A stretch of 64,000 nucleotides of DNA from UA16 sp002292325 (GCA_943788645.1 CALSRC010000012.1:62001-126000); one strand, 5' to 3'. Counted from the first letter of the stretch, positions 43,265-53,376 are shown. Numbers and translations: made by a program. Notes: generated from the sequence alone by a model not told the origin.

Positions 43265-45109
43265 ATGATACGACTTTTGAGCCTTTATCCTATCGGTTTT
43301 CTATTGCTGTTCTTCCTCGTCGGAAATTCAGCCATCGTATTTAGTCAAACCCCATGTGAGGGAGGATTCGCGGAAGGATTTCCTTGCGATCGAATGGAAC
43401 TGCTTTCATCCATGAGCAATGCGGATCTGATGGGGACAGGGGCCAATGATGTGTGGGGCTGGACCGATCCGGAGACAGGGGTGGAGTACGCCTTGGTCGG
43501 TGAGCGGCAGGGGTTGGCTATGGTTGATCTCAGCGATCCTGTGAACCCTGTATTGGTGGCATTTATGGAAACTCAAACGTCCAGCAGTACATGGCGTGAT
43601 ATGAAGGTATATGCGGATCACGTCTATGTTGTTTCGGAGGCCAATGGCCACGGATTGCAAGTTCTTGATTTGAACCAATTGCGTGATTTAACGTCGTTTC
43701 CAACGACCCTTTTGCCCACGACTTGGCTGTCCAGTTTTTCCGATGCACACAATGTCGTGATTGACGAGGCATCGGCCATGCTGTATGCAGTCGGAACCAA
43801 TTTGGCGGGCGGCGGAATCGTCGCATTTGATATCAACGATCCGGGAAATCCGATTTTGGTTGGGGATTACAGTGAGGCGGGTTACACCCACGATGCGCAA
43901 GGAGTGGTTTACAACGGTCCGGATACGGATTACGTTGGAAAGTCGATGTTGTTCTGTGCGAATGCCAATAAATTGGCCATTTTGGATGCCACAGATCCTT
44001 CTGATATAGCTTCTATAAGCATCACGAATTACGATTATTCCTACACTCACCAATGCTGGTTGACGGAAGATCACCGCTATTTGGTTTTGGGCGATGAGTT
44101 GGATGAACAAAACCAAGGAATCAACACCCGAACACTCATTTTTGATGTGGCAGATTTGTCCAATCCCGTGTTAATTGGAGAACATTTGTCTGATTTGCAA
44201 GCCATCGATCACAATCAATATGTCGTCGGGAATTTGCTGTTCCAGGCGAATTATCGCGCGGGTTTACGCATGCTGGAGCTGACCGATGTAGCTGAAGGAG
44301 AGCTGACCGAAATCGGCTTTTTTGACGTGGATCCGAGCAGCGACGCAGCACAATTTTCCGGATCGTGGTCAACCTATCCCTATTTTGAATCTGGAATTGT
44401 AGTCGTGACCTCCATCGAAGACGGCATCTACGTGATTCGCCCCAAATTTATCGAAGTGGAGATCATTGATCCCACTGTTTGTGTGGAGGAGGATTTGGTC
44501 ATTTACGCGGAGGTGTTAGGTGGTTTGCTGCCACCTTACTCATTGTCTATTCCGAATTTACCTGCAGGAGCGACCCTCGTTGATTTTCAATCTGAACTGG
44601 ACGGACCGGGAGAATTCGTTTTCTCCATCACGGGATTGAATGCCTTGATTGGAATGACAAGCCTGACCATTCAATTGGACTCTGAGCTTAATACGGTTGC
44701 AGAGGAGTTTGAGTTCGAAGTGGACGGGGGGTCTCTGTGGTACGCGGATTCGGATGGGGATGGATTCGGTAACTCGGAATCACCAATGAATGCCTGCCTG
44801 ATGCCGATGGGATATGTTCAGAATGCGGAGGATTGCAATGATGCTTCATCCGTGGTTTTTCCTGGGGCACCGGGCACGGGACAGGGATTGGACAACGACT
44901 GCAACGGAGTGATCGAAGGATCAGAAGAAATGGGGTGTCCGGGTGATTTTAATTTGGACGGAACCATCTCTGTAGCTGATTTGTTGGTGTTCCTCGGTGA
45001 ATTTGGGTGCGAGGTGAATTGTGCAGCGGACTTTGATGGCGATGGTGTGGTCGTCATCGGTGACTTGCTTGGCTTCCTTTCCGTCTTTGGAGAGGGATGT
45101 CCAAATTGA
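43265..45109 (+). CDS. choice-of-anchor B / LVIVD-repeat exported protein with MopE-like and dockerin-like segments
   Basis: 614 residues. A signal peptide is followed by a propeller-like region (about 35-395) of the choice-of-anchor B type (NDVWGWTDPETGVEYALVG, repeated LVIVD-like units such as MVDLSDPVNPVLVAFME). Then come an Ig-like part, a MopE-type calcium motif (DSDGDGFGN ... EDCNDASSVVFPGA ... DNDCNG, about 493-550), and a C-terminal dockerin-like pair (DFNLDGTISVADLLVFLGEFG and DFDGDGVVVIGDLLGFLSVFG). Metal-binding repeats suggest an extracellular, calcium-stabilised protein. It ends in this dockerin-like pair rather than a clear type IX tail. Function unknown. Confidence 0.88.
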   Translation: MIRLLSLYPIGFLLLFFLVGNSAIVFSQTPCEGGFAEGFPCDRMELLSSMSNADLMGTGANDVWGWTDPETGVEYALVGERQGLAMVDLSDPVNPVLVAFMETQTSSSTWRDMKVYADHVYVVSEANGHGLQVLDLNQLRDLTSFPTTLLPTTWLSSFSDAHNVVIDEASAMLYAVGTNLAGGGIVAFDINDPGNPILVGDYSEAGYTHDAQGVVYNGPDTDYVGKSMLFCANANKLAILDATDPSDIASISITNYDYSYTHQCWLTEDHRYLVLGDELDEQNQGINTRTLIFDVADLSNPVLIGEHLSDLQAIDHNQYVVGNLLFQANYRAGLRMLELTDVAEGELTEIGFFDVDPSSDAAQFSGSWSTYPYFESGIVVVTSIEDGIYVIRPKFIEVEIIDPTVCVEEDLVIYAEVLGGLLPPYSLSIPNLPAGATLVDFQSELDGPGEFVFSITGLNALIGMTSLTIQLDSELNTVAEEFEFEVDGGSLWYADSDGDGFGNSESPMNACLMPMGYVQNAEDCNDASSVVFPGAPGTGQGLDNDCNGVIEGSEEMGCPGDFNLDGTISVADLLVFLGEFGCEVNCAADFDGDGVVVIGDLLGFLSVFGEGCPN

Positions 45110-45111
45110 GT

Positions 45112-47028
45112 TCAGTCTTCCTCGTTTCCCTCGTTTTGTTGGCCTTGTTGCTCAACCATTCGGCTATACAAGCCCCCTGACGAAGCAAGCTCATCGGGAT
45201 GTCCGGATTCAACCACTCTTCCGCCGTCCAACACCAGGACATGATCCGCTCCTCGGATGCTGCTGATTCGGTGACTAACCAACAACACGGCAGATTCGTT
45301 GCCTCGCCTTCGGATGGAATTGAGAATCGTTTCCTCAGTTTCGGTATCCACAGCGGATAAGCAATCATCGAGGATGAGCAATTGCGGCCGGCGAATAAAA
45401 GCTCGAGCGATCGAAATGCGTTGTTTTTGGCCCCCACTGAGGTTTACGCCCCGCTCCCCGAGAAGCGTGTCATAGCCTGCTTTGAACCCTTCAATGTTGT
45501 GGGCAACGTGGGCATCGCGTGCGGCGATTTTGACTTCATCCAATGATGCGTCACCCTGTTCTATGCCAAATGCGATGTTATTTTGAATGGTATCCGAAAA
45601 CAGAAAAACATCTTGCGGAACGTATCCGCAAAGGGAACGGAAGGATGCAAGGTTCCACTGTGTCAGAGGTTTTCCGTTGACACGGATTTCCCCTGATTCA
45701 GGATCAAAGATGCGCATGGCCAGTTGTGCCAAGGTCGACTTCCCACTTCCTGTTCGTCCCGTAACGGCGACAATTTGACCGGGCTCGATGCTAAAACTGA
45801 CATCTTTTGCAGCTATGATTCCGGTTTCAGGGTAAGAGAAAGTGACCTTGTCAAACGTAATTTGATTTAATTTCTCCTCGGAACAAGCAGTGGCGTCTGG
45901 TGCCGATTGGATCATCGGGGTTGCTTCCATGAAAGCGTTGATTCGTTTCATCGAAGCTTCGGCTTTTTGCACGAGTGAGGTCACCCAGCCTACAGATGCA
46001 AACGGCCATGTCAAAAGGTTGACATAAAACACAAATTGAAACACATGGCCGATTTCCAATTCACCGGCGATGACACGTTGGCCACCGATGTAAATCGTCA
46101 GGATGGTGCTCAATCCCACGAGCATAACAATGATCGGCATGAAGAGCGCCTCAGTTTTCACCAAGTTCAGGGCGTTTTTTTTGTACAAATCTGCAGCCTC
46201 GGTGAATCGATCGGTTGCGTCGCGTTCGCGTTGAAACGATTTGAGAACCCGGATGCCGGCGATGTGCTGTTGGACAAAAGTGCTCAGGCCACTTTGCTGT
46301 TGTTGCACGGCTTCGCTTTGGCGATTAATCCGCGTGCTGACCAGGTAAATACCCACCGACATCAGCGGCAAGGGCAAAAGGGCAAACAGGGTTAATTGCC
46401 AATCGATGTAGACCATGACACTGACCACGAGAAAGATCAACATGGTCAGGTTCAATGTATACATGATGGCCGGCCCGAGGTACATCCGAACTTTGCTTAC
46501 ATCCTCACTGATTCGGTTCATGAGGTCTCCCGTGTCATTGGCCTTATAAAACGAGGCGTCCAACCTTTGGTATTGATCGAAGATTTTACCTTTGAGATCA
46601 AACTCGATTCGCCTGGACATGACAATGATGGTTTGTCGTGTGAAAAAAAGGAAAATGCCTTTGACGAAGTAGGCCAACAAAAACAATCCTGCTTGCCAAA
46701 ATGCCAGACGCTTCATCCAAGCAAGTGCATCGCCTTTTGATGCAATCAATGACGCTTCAGATTCAGGGGCTAGGGCAGATCGAATCCAACGCAAAGAAGG
46801 TGGGTAGTCCATGGACATGGACTCTGAGAAAACATCTGTTTCGGTCGCCCCTTCCCTCAAAGGCTCCAATACTGCGGCATCCATATCCTTCAGGGCATTG
46901 ACACCTTCTCCAATAAGAGATGGTGCGTACACAGCGAAGACATTCGTTAGAAAAATAAACGCCACACCTCCGAGCAAAAGATGCGGGTACCTTTTGATGA
47001 GGCTGTTTAATTTCCAGAGCTCGCGCAT
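45112..47028 (-). CDS. ABC transporter, fused permease-ATPase (MsbA-like)
   Basis: 638 residues. Six membrane helices (type IV exporter fold) cover about 18-350. The nucleotide-binding domain from about 390 has Walker A GRTGSGKST, the signature LSGGQKQR and Walker B LLILDD, with a His switch (LLVSHR). It is a homodimer-type exporter related to MsbA and multidrug exporters; substrate unknown (lipid or drug). An insertion of about 60 residues between helices 1 and 2 (acidic, MDYPPSLRWIRSALAPESEA) is probably periplasmic. Downstream of the TonB receptor with six bases between; tail to tail with the LVIVD gene. Confidence 0.93.
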   Translation of the reverse strand: MRELWKLNSLIKRYPHLLLGGVAFIFLTNVFAVYAPSLIGEGVNALKDMDAAVLEPLREGATETDVFSESMSMDYPPSLRWIRSALAPESEASLIASKGDALAWMKRLAFWQAGLFLLAYFVKGIFLFFTRQTIIVMSRRIEFDLKGKIFDQYQRLDASFYKANDTGDLMNRISEDVSKVRMYLGPAIMYTLNLTMLIFLVVSVMVYIDWQLTLFALLPLPLMSVGIYLVSTRINRQSEAVQQQQSGLSTFVQQHIAGIRVLKSFQRERDATDRFTEAADLYKKNALNLVKTEALFMPIIVMLVGLSTILTIYIGGQRVIAGELEIGHVFQFVFYVNLLTWPFASVGWVTSLVQKAEASMKRINAFMEATPMIQSAPDATACSEEKLNQITFDKVTFSYPETGIIAAKDVSFSIEPGQIVAVTGRTGSGKSTLAQLAMRIFDPESGEIRVNGKPLTQWNLASFRSLCGYVPQDVFLFSDTIQNNIAFGIEQGDASLDEVKIAARDAHVAHNIEGFKAGYDTLLGERGVNLSGGQKQRISIARAFIRRPQLLILDDCLSAVDTETEETILNSIRRRGNESAVLLVSHRISSIRGADHVLVLDGGRVVESGHPDELASSGGLYSRMVEQQGQQNEGNEED

Positions 47029-47034
47029 GTCTGT

Positions 47035-49416
47035 CTAGAAATTAAAATTCCATGTCACGGACGGAATGATCGGAAACAAGCTCACTTGATTTGCCTTTAA
47101 ATCCAATGTTCCCTCGCTCAAGTCTCCTTCATTGGAGAAAAATATGAAATAGGGGTTCATGCGATTGTACACGTTATAAAAACCGAAGGTCCAGCTTGAT
47201 TCAACACGAAGGTCGCGCCTTTTTTTGGATTTATCGGGGTCAGGAGTCAGAGTCGCGCTGATGTCTGCCCGGTGATATGCTGCCATCCTGTAACCGTTTC
47301 TCGCCCCGTATACATCGGTGATGCGCCCCTCAAAAAGATACCTTTGCACTGGCAGGGTCAACGAGTTCCCTGTGGCATACACAAATGCACCACCCAATCG
47401 CCAGCGGTTATTAATGGTCCAATCCATGACGACACTCAAGTCGTGTCTGCGGTCATATTTTGCTGGAAAATCCAACCCGTTGTTTAGATCGTCAAATTGC
47501 CGATCCGTCTTGCTCCAGGTATATCCAATCCATCCCGTAAAGCGGCCTTGCCTTTTTTTGACGAATGTTTCAAGACCATACGACCAACCGTCGCCAAAGA
47601 CGAGGTTGTTGTCGACGTTATTGCCGATGTTATCCTCCGGGCTCGTGTTTTCTCCGTAGGCCACCAAATTTTCAAGTTCTTTCCAATAACCTTCGACTGA
47701 AGTCTCCCATTGGTCATCGTTTCCGAGGGTTTGGAAGTAGCCTAAACTCGCTTGCCTTCCCCATTGTGGTTTGACGCGATCGGAGCTTGGAATCCAAATG
47801 TCACCTGGCAATGAGCTCGTGCCCAAAGAAGTGAGGTGGACGTATTGGTAATTTTCGCTGTAGCCGGCCTTGATACTGGATTTTGGACCGCTCGTAATCC
47901 TCAGAGCCAACCGAGGCTCCCATCCGTTGTAGAATTTAACAAGCTCACCCGCCTCGTATTCCAAAGCAGGGTCCTGCGCCATGCCGGGTGAATCCAAGGG
48001 GTAACGAGTAAACGGTCCGACATGCCAAAATCCAGACCACCTCAGGCCTGCATGAAGTCGAATCTTTTCGGTCAGATCAACATCATCTTGCAAATAGACG
48101 GCTCCCTCGTGACTGAAGGTTTGTTCTGAGGTGCCTGTATCGAAAACGATGTCTCCACTGCTTGCTGAGAAGTCAGTGGGAATGAAATCATGGTGCACAT
48201 AATCGATGCCTGCCTTGATGTTGTGTCGAAGGTTGGGGTAAAAGCTCCATTCCGTTCGACCCGCTAGGTCCTTGATCCCGCTTTCAAAACCGAATTGAAA
48301 CTCCTCTTGGCCAGCTGAAAATGAAAAAGTATATTCTGAATAGGTGACTCCGACGTTGAGAAACATGCGGTCATTCAGTATTCTATTCCAGCGCAGTGAC
48401 CCCATCGTGTTACCCCATGGAATCTCCGTGCCAAATCCCGCTTCGGCGCTCTGGAAGCTGAACACATCTTGGCCAGAATAGCCGGACAAAAAGAGCTGAT
48501 CTTTGTCGGAGATTTTATAATTGATCTTGGCGTTGAGGTCATAAAAATAATATCCCGTTCCTTCGAACGCCGTTCCCTGAAGTGCGGGCTTTGTCAACAC
48601 ATCGATGTACGTGCGGCGTCCTGATAAAATGAGGCTGCACTTGTCTTTGATCAATGGCCCCTCCAAGGTGAGTCTCGAACTGATGAGTCCCAATCCTCCC
48701 GAAGCCGCCCATTTTTTTGAGTTGCCTTCTTTGAGTGCGATGTTGAGAACAGATGAAACCCGGCCACCGTACTCTGCTGGCATGGAGCCTTTGATTAAAT
48801 CGATGTGTTTGATCGCATCGGCATTGAAAACACTGAAGAAACCAAACAAATGGGACGCATTGTAAATGGTCGCATCATCCAATAAGATCAAATTTTGGTC
48901 TGGCCCTCCACCTCGCACATAAAAACCAGAGTTGCCCTCCCCGGCGCTGGAAACCCCTGGCAAAAACTGGAGAACCTTCAAAACGTCGACTTCACCCAGT
49001 AAAGCAGGGAGGGCTTTAATTTGATCGACCTCGACGGATTCCCGACCCAAGTCTGTGCCTTGGGTATGATTTGAGCGTTCTCCTACAATCGTTGCTTCTT
49101 CAAAGGCCACAACCGCGGGTTTCAATTCGACATTGAATGTAACAGGAGCGGTCACGTTGAACCGTTTCACCTGGGTTTCATACCCGATAAAGCTGAACTG
49201 GATTTCTTGACTTCCTGCGGATAGGGGCAAGCTGTAAAATCCATAAGCATTGGTTGACGTCCCCCGGTTAGATTGAGCGGGGAATACGGTAGCACCGATG
49301 ATGGTTTCGCCTGTTGAAGCATCTGTAACAGTTCCGCTGACGGTTAATTGACTTAATGCGGTCGAGTTAAAACAGGACCACAGGATGAAGAAGGGAAGAA
49401 ATCGGAGAGCTTGCAC
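47035..49416 (-). CDS. TonB-dependent receptor with carboxypeptidase-like N-terminal domain
   Basis: 793 residues from a GTG at 49416; no ATG is near, and a -7-like box four bases upstream supports it. Order: signal peptide; carboxypeptidase D regulatory-like domain (VSGTVTDASTGETIIGATVFP..., about 25-110); plug domain (LLGEVDVLKVLQFLPGVSSAGEGNSGFYVRGGGPDQNLILLDD); then a 22-strand barrel ending in VTWNFNF. It takes up large ligands across the outer membrane with TonB energy. No SusD partner is next to it, so it is not a standard polysaccharide locus; the ligand is unknown. Confidence 0.94.
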   Translation of the reverse strand: MQALRFLPFFILWSCFNSTALSQLTVSGTVTDASTGETIIGATVFPAQSNRGTSTNAYGFYSLPLSAGSQEIQFSFIGYETQVKRFNVTAPVTFNVELKPAVVAFEEATIVGERSNHTQGTDLGRESVEVDQIKALPALLGEVDVLKVLQFLPGVSSAGEGNSGFYVRGGGPDQNLILLDDATIYNASHLFGFFSVFNADAIKHIDLIKGSMPAEYGGRVSSVLNIALKEGNSKKWAASGGLGLISSRLTLEGPLIKDKCSLILSGRRTYIDVLTKPALQGTAFEGTGYYFYDLNAKINYKISDKDQLFLSGYSGQDVFSFQSAEAGFGTEIPWGNTMGSLRWNRILNDRMFLNVGVTYSEYTFSFSAGQEEFQFGFESGIKDLAGRTEWSFYPNLRHNIKAGIDYVHHDFIPTDFSASSGDIVFDTGTSEQTFSHEGAVYLQDDVDLTEKIRLHAGLRWSGFWHVGPFTRYPLDSPGMAQDPALEYEAGELVKFYNGWEPRLALRITSGPKSSIKAGYSENYQYVHLTSLGTSSLPGDIWIPSSDRVKPQWGRQASLGYFQTLGNDDQWETSVEGYWKELENLVAYGENTSPEDNIGNNVDNNLVFGDGWSYGLETFVKKRQGRFTGWIGYTWSKTDRQFDDLNNGLDFPAKYDRRHDLSVVMDWTINNRWRLGGAFVYATGNSLTLPVQRYLFEGRITDVYGARNGYRMAAYHRADISATLTPDPDKSKKRRDLRVESSWTFGFYNVYNRMNPYFIFFSNEGDLSEGTLDLKANQVSLFPIIPSVTWNFNF

Positions 49417-49420
49417 GAGG

Positions 49421-49428
49421 TAAAATTA
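49421..49428 (-). promoter_or_regulatory. -7-like box of TonB receptor, four bases before GTG
   Basis: TAATTTTA, one mismatch to TAnnTTTG, then CCTC and the GTG start. Confidence 0.35.
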
Positions 49429-49461
49429 GGTCGGTCCAATCATCAATCGTTTGTTTAACAA

Positions 49462-51126
49462 ATGGAATTAGCATTTGTTGGTCACTACCTTGCAGACGTG
49501 AACATCAAACCTTTCAAGTTGCTCTTTTTGGCCGCTGTTGTGGTCGGTTGTTTCTCCGGTTGTGCCTCGAATCTTGAATCCGATGCATCTGTTTTTCGGT
49601 ACAACGAAAGTGCCAATATCAATTCGCTGGACCCCGCCTTCGCCAGAACATTGGAACCCATGTGGGTGGTGGATCAGATCTTTGATGGTTTGGTCGAACT
49701 CGACGCTGCTATGCAAGTCAAGCCGTGCATAGCGGAATCTTACTTTTCTTCAGATTCTGGGCTTACGTGGACATTCGTTTTGCGGAATAACGTAAGGTTT
49801 TCTCAAGCGCCCGAGGTTCCAGGATTGGAAAAGGGGCGTCAGCTTGTTGCGGACGACGTGGTGTACAGTCTGAATCGAATTCGAGATCCTCAATGGGCTT
49901 CAGCGGGTCAATGGATTTTGGATCCATTGGATCGTGACGCTCCAGGAGCGGGGATGGAGGCACTGGGACAAGACACGGTTCGATTCTATCTCCGCGAATC
50001 ATTCCCTCCATTTTTGGGATTGCTCGCCACGGCCTATGCGAACATTGTTCCCCGTGAGGCCGTAGAATATTATGGGGAGGCTTTTCGGCGCAATCCGGTC
50101 GGTTCGGGCCCGTTTCAATTGGCCTGGTGGATGGAGGATGTAGCGTGTGTGCTGCATCGGAACCCGATTTATTGGGAACGTGATGAGAGTGGCCAAGCCT
50201 TGCCGTACCTCGAGGCGGTGCACATTGATTTCGCCACTGACATGGGGGCGGAGTACCAGGGATTGCTGCAGGGTAGGTATGATTTCATGAGTGGATTGCA
50301 TCCGGCTTACATGGAAGAAATGCTGGATGCCAATGGCGACCTGCGATCCCGGCATGCTGGGGAATTGCGCATGGAAAAGACGCCTTTTTTGAAGACAGAT
50401 TACATCGGGGTTCTTGTTGAATCTGAAGGTGAGTTATGGCAGCCCTGGTTGGATAAAGAGCTACGCCGCGCACTTTCTTTGGCCGTCGATCGAAAAGGCA
50501 TCGCCAAATCGCTGCGTCGAGGTTCCGTCGTGCCGACGATGGATTTTGTGCCGCCCGCGCTTTTGGGTAGGGTTCGACCCCGATTAGTTGATTGCGATGT
50601 GCCAAGAGCACAGGGCATGCTTGATTCCATTCGAGAGGTGCATCCGCAACCCTGGTCAGAATTAGTGATTAAGACGACATCTGATTACACGGACTTGTGT
50701 TCGGCATTGCAGTTTCAATGGGAATCATTGGGCTTGGAAGTAGCCGTGGATGTGGTTTCACCTTCAACGCACCGCGAACATGTGGCGAATGGAAAAGCAC
50801 AGATGTTTCGAAAATCATGGCTTGCAGATTACCCTGATGCGGAAAATTTCTTGTCCCTTTTCGTTGAATCCAACTTTGCCCCGGGAGGTCCGAATTACAC
50901 CCATTACCGGTCAAATGAATTTGAGTCCCTCATGCAAAGAGCAATCAATGAACCGCAGGAGGCCAAGCGATTCATCATGTACCAAGAGTTAAATCGCATG
51001 ATCTCTCATGACCTTCCTGTGATTCCATTGTTCCATGACCAGGTAACGCATTTTTTGCGCAAAGAAGTCCAAGGGTGGGAAATCAATGCAGTCAACCGGT
51101 TGGACTTGAGGCGAGTGCACAAATAA
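49462..51126 (+). CDS. peptide/nickel-type ABC solute-binding lipoprotein (SBP family 5)
   Basis: 554 residues; an internal GTG at 49498 would give a tighter signal peptide (VNIKPFKLLFLAAVVVGCFSGCAS, lipobox FSGC). The family 5 fold is clear: NINSLDPAFARTLEPMWVVDQIFDGL, LVADDVVYSLNRI, RRNPVGSGPFQLAWW, LRRALSLAVDR and SWLADYPDAENFL. Such proteins deliver oligopeptides or related ligands to an ABC importer. No permease or ATPase genes are next to it, so it is an orphan here; it may serve a remote importer or feed the TonB system divergent from it. Confidence 0.92.
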   Translation: MELAFVGHYLADVNIKPFKLLFLAAVVVGCFSGCASNLESDASVFRYNESANINSLDPAFARTLEPMWVVDQIFDGLVELDAAMQVKPCIAESYFSSDSGLTWTFVLRNNVRFSQAPEVPGLEKGRQLVADDVVYSLNRIRDPQWASAGQWILDPLDRDAPGAGMEALGQDTVRFYLRESFPPFLGLLATAYANIVPREAVEYYGEAFRRNPVGSGPFQLAWWMEDVACVLHRNPIYWERDESGQALPYLEAVHIDFATDMGAEYQGLLQGRYDFMSGLHPAYMEEMLDANGDLRSRHAGELRMEKTPFLKTDYIGVLVESEGELWQPWLDKELRRALSLAVDRKGIAKSLRRGSVVPTMDFVPPALLGRVRPRLVDCDVPRAQGMLDSIREVHPQPWSELVIKTTSDYTDLCSALQFQWESLGLEVAVDVVSPSTHREHVANGKAQMFRKSWLADYPDAENFLSLFVESNFAPGGPNYTHYRSNEFESLMQRAINEPQEAKRFIMYQELNRMISHDLPVIPLFHDQVTHFLRKEVQGWEINAVNRLDLRRVHK

Positions 51127-51211
51127 AACGAGGAGTTGGAGGAGAGGCTTTTCCGCAAAGCTTCGACTTGAGGCATAACCCGTAACTTGGAGAGCACGAA
51201 TCACCGAAAGC

Positions 51212-52231
51212 ATGCTCAGAATTGATACCCATACCCACATCCTCCCGAGGGAAATGCCAAAATGGTCTGAACGTTTTGGTGGCGGGAGTTACATTCACTT
51301 GGAGCATGGGAGCCGAAAAGGGTTTGCTCGCATGATGCAGGGGAATCAATTTTTTCGTGAAATCGGGGAAAATTGCTGGGATGAGAAGGTCAGGAAAAAG
51401 GAGTACGCGGAGCAATCGACACAGGTTCAAGTGGTGTGTACGATCCCCGTGATGTTCAATTACGATGCTCCTCTGGCGCATGCGGAGGAAATCGCTCAAT
51501 TTTTGAATGACCACATCTCGAACCTTGTGGCGAATGATCCTTTGCATTATGCTGGACTTGCGACGGTTCCTATGCAGGATACGGACAGCGCTATTCGTGA
51601 ATTAGAGCGGGCTCAAGCCAATGGGCATTTGGGGGTGCAAATCGGTTCGAATATCAATGGGTTGAATCTTTCGGATGATCGTTTCTTTCCCTTTTTTGAG
51701 GCGTGCGATAAGCTGGGTATGGCATTGATGATCCATCCATGGGACATGATGGGCAAGGAGCAAATGGAAAAGTACTGGTTGCCTTGGTTGGTCGGGATGC
51801 CCGCGGAAACTGCCCGTGCCGCGAGTTCGATGATTTTTGGAGGTGTATTGGAAAGGCTACCGGGGTTGCGCGTTATGTTCAGTCATGCGGGCGGTTCGTT
51901 TTTGCCAACGCTGGGTCGCTTTGAACACGGTTTCCGTTGCCGACCAGATCTCGTGGCGGTGGACAATGATGTAAACCCGCGGGACTACCTCGGAAAATTT
52001 TGGATTGATAGCATCACCCACGATGCGGATTTGTTGCATTATGTGCTCAAAATGCAGGGAGCAGAAAGGGTCTGCATGGGATCGGACTACCCTTTCCCGT
52101 TGGGAGATTTAGAATTGGGCGCCTACATGCTAGAAATGGGTTTATCCCAGCGCCAATTGGACCAATTATTCAACGGGTCGGCACTTGCTTGGTTGGGCGT
52201 GCAGCCTGAATATTTCAACGCAGGATCTTGA
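51212..52231 (+). CDS. ACMSD-like amidohydrolase-2 family decarboxylase
   Basis: 339 residues of the ACMSD subfamily: metal-binding DTHTHILP at the start, later HPWDMMG, SHAGGSFLPTLGR and GSDYPFPLGD carrying the His, His and Asp ligands. ACMSD (2-amino-3-carboxymuconate-6-semialdehyde decarboxylase) works in tryptophan/kynurenine breakdown and binds zinc. The match to signature spacing and length (about 335) is good. No other kynurenine genes are in the window, so a related decarboxylase is possible. Confidence 0.87.
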   Translation: MLRIDTHTHILPREMPKWSERFGGGSYIHLEHGSRKGFARMMQGNQFFREIGENCWDEKVRKKEYAEQSTQVQVVCTIPVMFNYDAPLAHAEEIAQFLNDHISNLVANDPLHYAGLATVPMQDTDSAIRELERAQANGHLGVQIGSNINGLNLSDDRFFPFFEACDKLGMALMIHPWDMMGKEQMEKYWLPWLVGMPAETARAASSMIFGGVLERLPGLRVMFSHAGGSFLPTLGRFEHGFRCRPDLVAVDNDVNPRDYLGKFWIDSITHDADLLHYVLKMQGAERVCMGSDYPFPLGDLELGAYMLEMGLSQRQLDQLFNGSALAWLGVQPEYFNAGS

Positions 52232-52271
52232 AGCAACCTATCGGTTGATTGAAACGTTCCTAGTGCGACCC

Positions 52272-52826
52272 ATGGAAGCGGCAGAGATACATATCATCGA
52301 ACGTTGTAAGAAGGGAGATCCCAATGCCCAACGCCAGGTCTACACACGGTACAGCTCCATGATGTTTGCAGTGGCCATTCGGTATACAAATGCACGAGTG
52401 GATGCGGAAGATGTGATGCAGGAATCTTGGATTAAGGTGTTCCGTCACATTAAATCTTTTGGTGAGCACAACAGTTTTGAAGGATGGTTGAGGAGAATTG
52501 TGGTGAATACAGCCATTACGCACTACCGACGCAATCAAAAGCATACGTTTCAGTTGGACATTGATGAGGTGCATGCAACCCCCAAGGATTTTGAAGCGTT
52601 CAAGGATTTAGACTTCACAAAAGACGAACTGGCAAAAGCAATCGCTCAATTGCCCAAAGGATATGGAATGGTGTTTAAACTGTATGTCATAGAAGGATTC
52701 AAGCACAAGGAGATTGCCGAGCAATTGGGAATCGATTTGAATACCTCCAAAAGCCAGTTGAGTCGGGCTAGGAGGTATTTGCAGGATGTTTTGCATGGCA
52801 TGTCACAGCGCGCCATTAAGGAATAA
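52272..52826 (+). CDS. ECF-type RNA polymerase sigma factor
   Basis: 184 residues from the ATG at 52272; an in-frame upstream TTG start would overlap the previous gene. Region 2 includes YTNARVDAEDVMQESWIKVFRHIKSF (about 45-70), and region 4 the helix-turn-helix FKHKEIAEQLGIDLNTSKSQLSRARRYL (about 145-172). The factor directs polymerase to a stress or envelope regulon. It is followed after ten bases by a one-helix membrane protein that looks like its anti-sigma factor. Confidence 0.95.
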   Translation: MEAAEIHIIERCKKGDPNAQRQVYTRYSSMMFAVAIRYTNARVDAEDVMQESWIKVFRHIKSFGEHNSFEGWLRRIVVNTAITHYRRNQKHTFQLDIDEVHATPKDFEAFKDLDFTKDELAKAIAQLPKGYGMVFKLYVIEGFKHKEIAEQLGIDLNTSKSQLSRARRYLQDVLHGMSQRAIKE

Positions 52827-52836
52827 GTAGGAAAAG

Positions 52837-53376
52837 ATGAAGAACGAAGAATTTGATCAATACATACAGTCCCAATTTGCTGGCGAGAGCATCGCACCTC
52901 CTCAGCAAATCGAGGGGGCCATTTTTGAAGCTATTGCGAAGATCGAGCGTCGCAAAAAATTTGGTCGAATGGCAGCAGGAATAATGATTCTAGGGGCATT
53001 GGCTTATGGTACGTCTGGAGTGTTCAGTTCAGGATCGGCGGTCCATAAAGAATCGTCAGTTGAATTGCCCGCAAACACCCAACAACCAAGCGTGGACGGA
53101 GAGCAAGATGCGATGTCTCTTCAGAGGATGGACTTACAAGAAAAGCAGCCGAATGCTTTGGAGGATCGGACAATGAAAAGCCCAACCGCTGCTGATTCAG
53201 AACGTGTGCCACCGAGCTCGGTTGCAACACCAAAAATCCAGCCAAAGACCATCGAGCCAGTGGCTATTCGTTCGGCGCAACCTGTTGATCAGGGAGCGCA
53301 CGAAATCCCGGTGATTTTACAAGATGTAGGGGAAGAAACGTGGGTATTGCCTGCAACTGTCGAAGTCAAGGAGTAA
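52837..53376 (+). CDS. putative anti-sigma factor, single-pass membrane protein
   Basis: 179 residues. The N-terminal 45 residues are helical and charged (NEEFDQYIQSQFAGESIAPP..IEGAIFEAIAKIERRKK), as in anti-sigma cytoplasmic domains. One transmembrane helix follows at about 44-61 (MAAGIMILGALAYGTSGVFS), then a Pro/Ser/Gln-rich periplasmic tail. No zinc-binding HxxxCxxC motif is seen. The role is inferred from position right after the sigma gene and from topology, not from a recognised domain. Confidence 0.62.
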   Translation: MKNEEFDQYIQSQFAGESIAPPQQIEGAIFEAIAKIERRKKFGRMAAGIMILGALAYGTSGVFSSGSAVHKESSVELPANTQQPSVDGEQDAMSLQRMDLQEKQPNALEDRTMKSPTAADSERVPPSSVATPKIQPKTIEPVAIRSAQPVDQGAHEIPVILQDVGEETWVLPATVEVKE

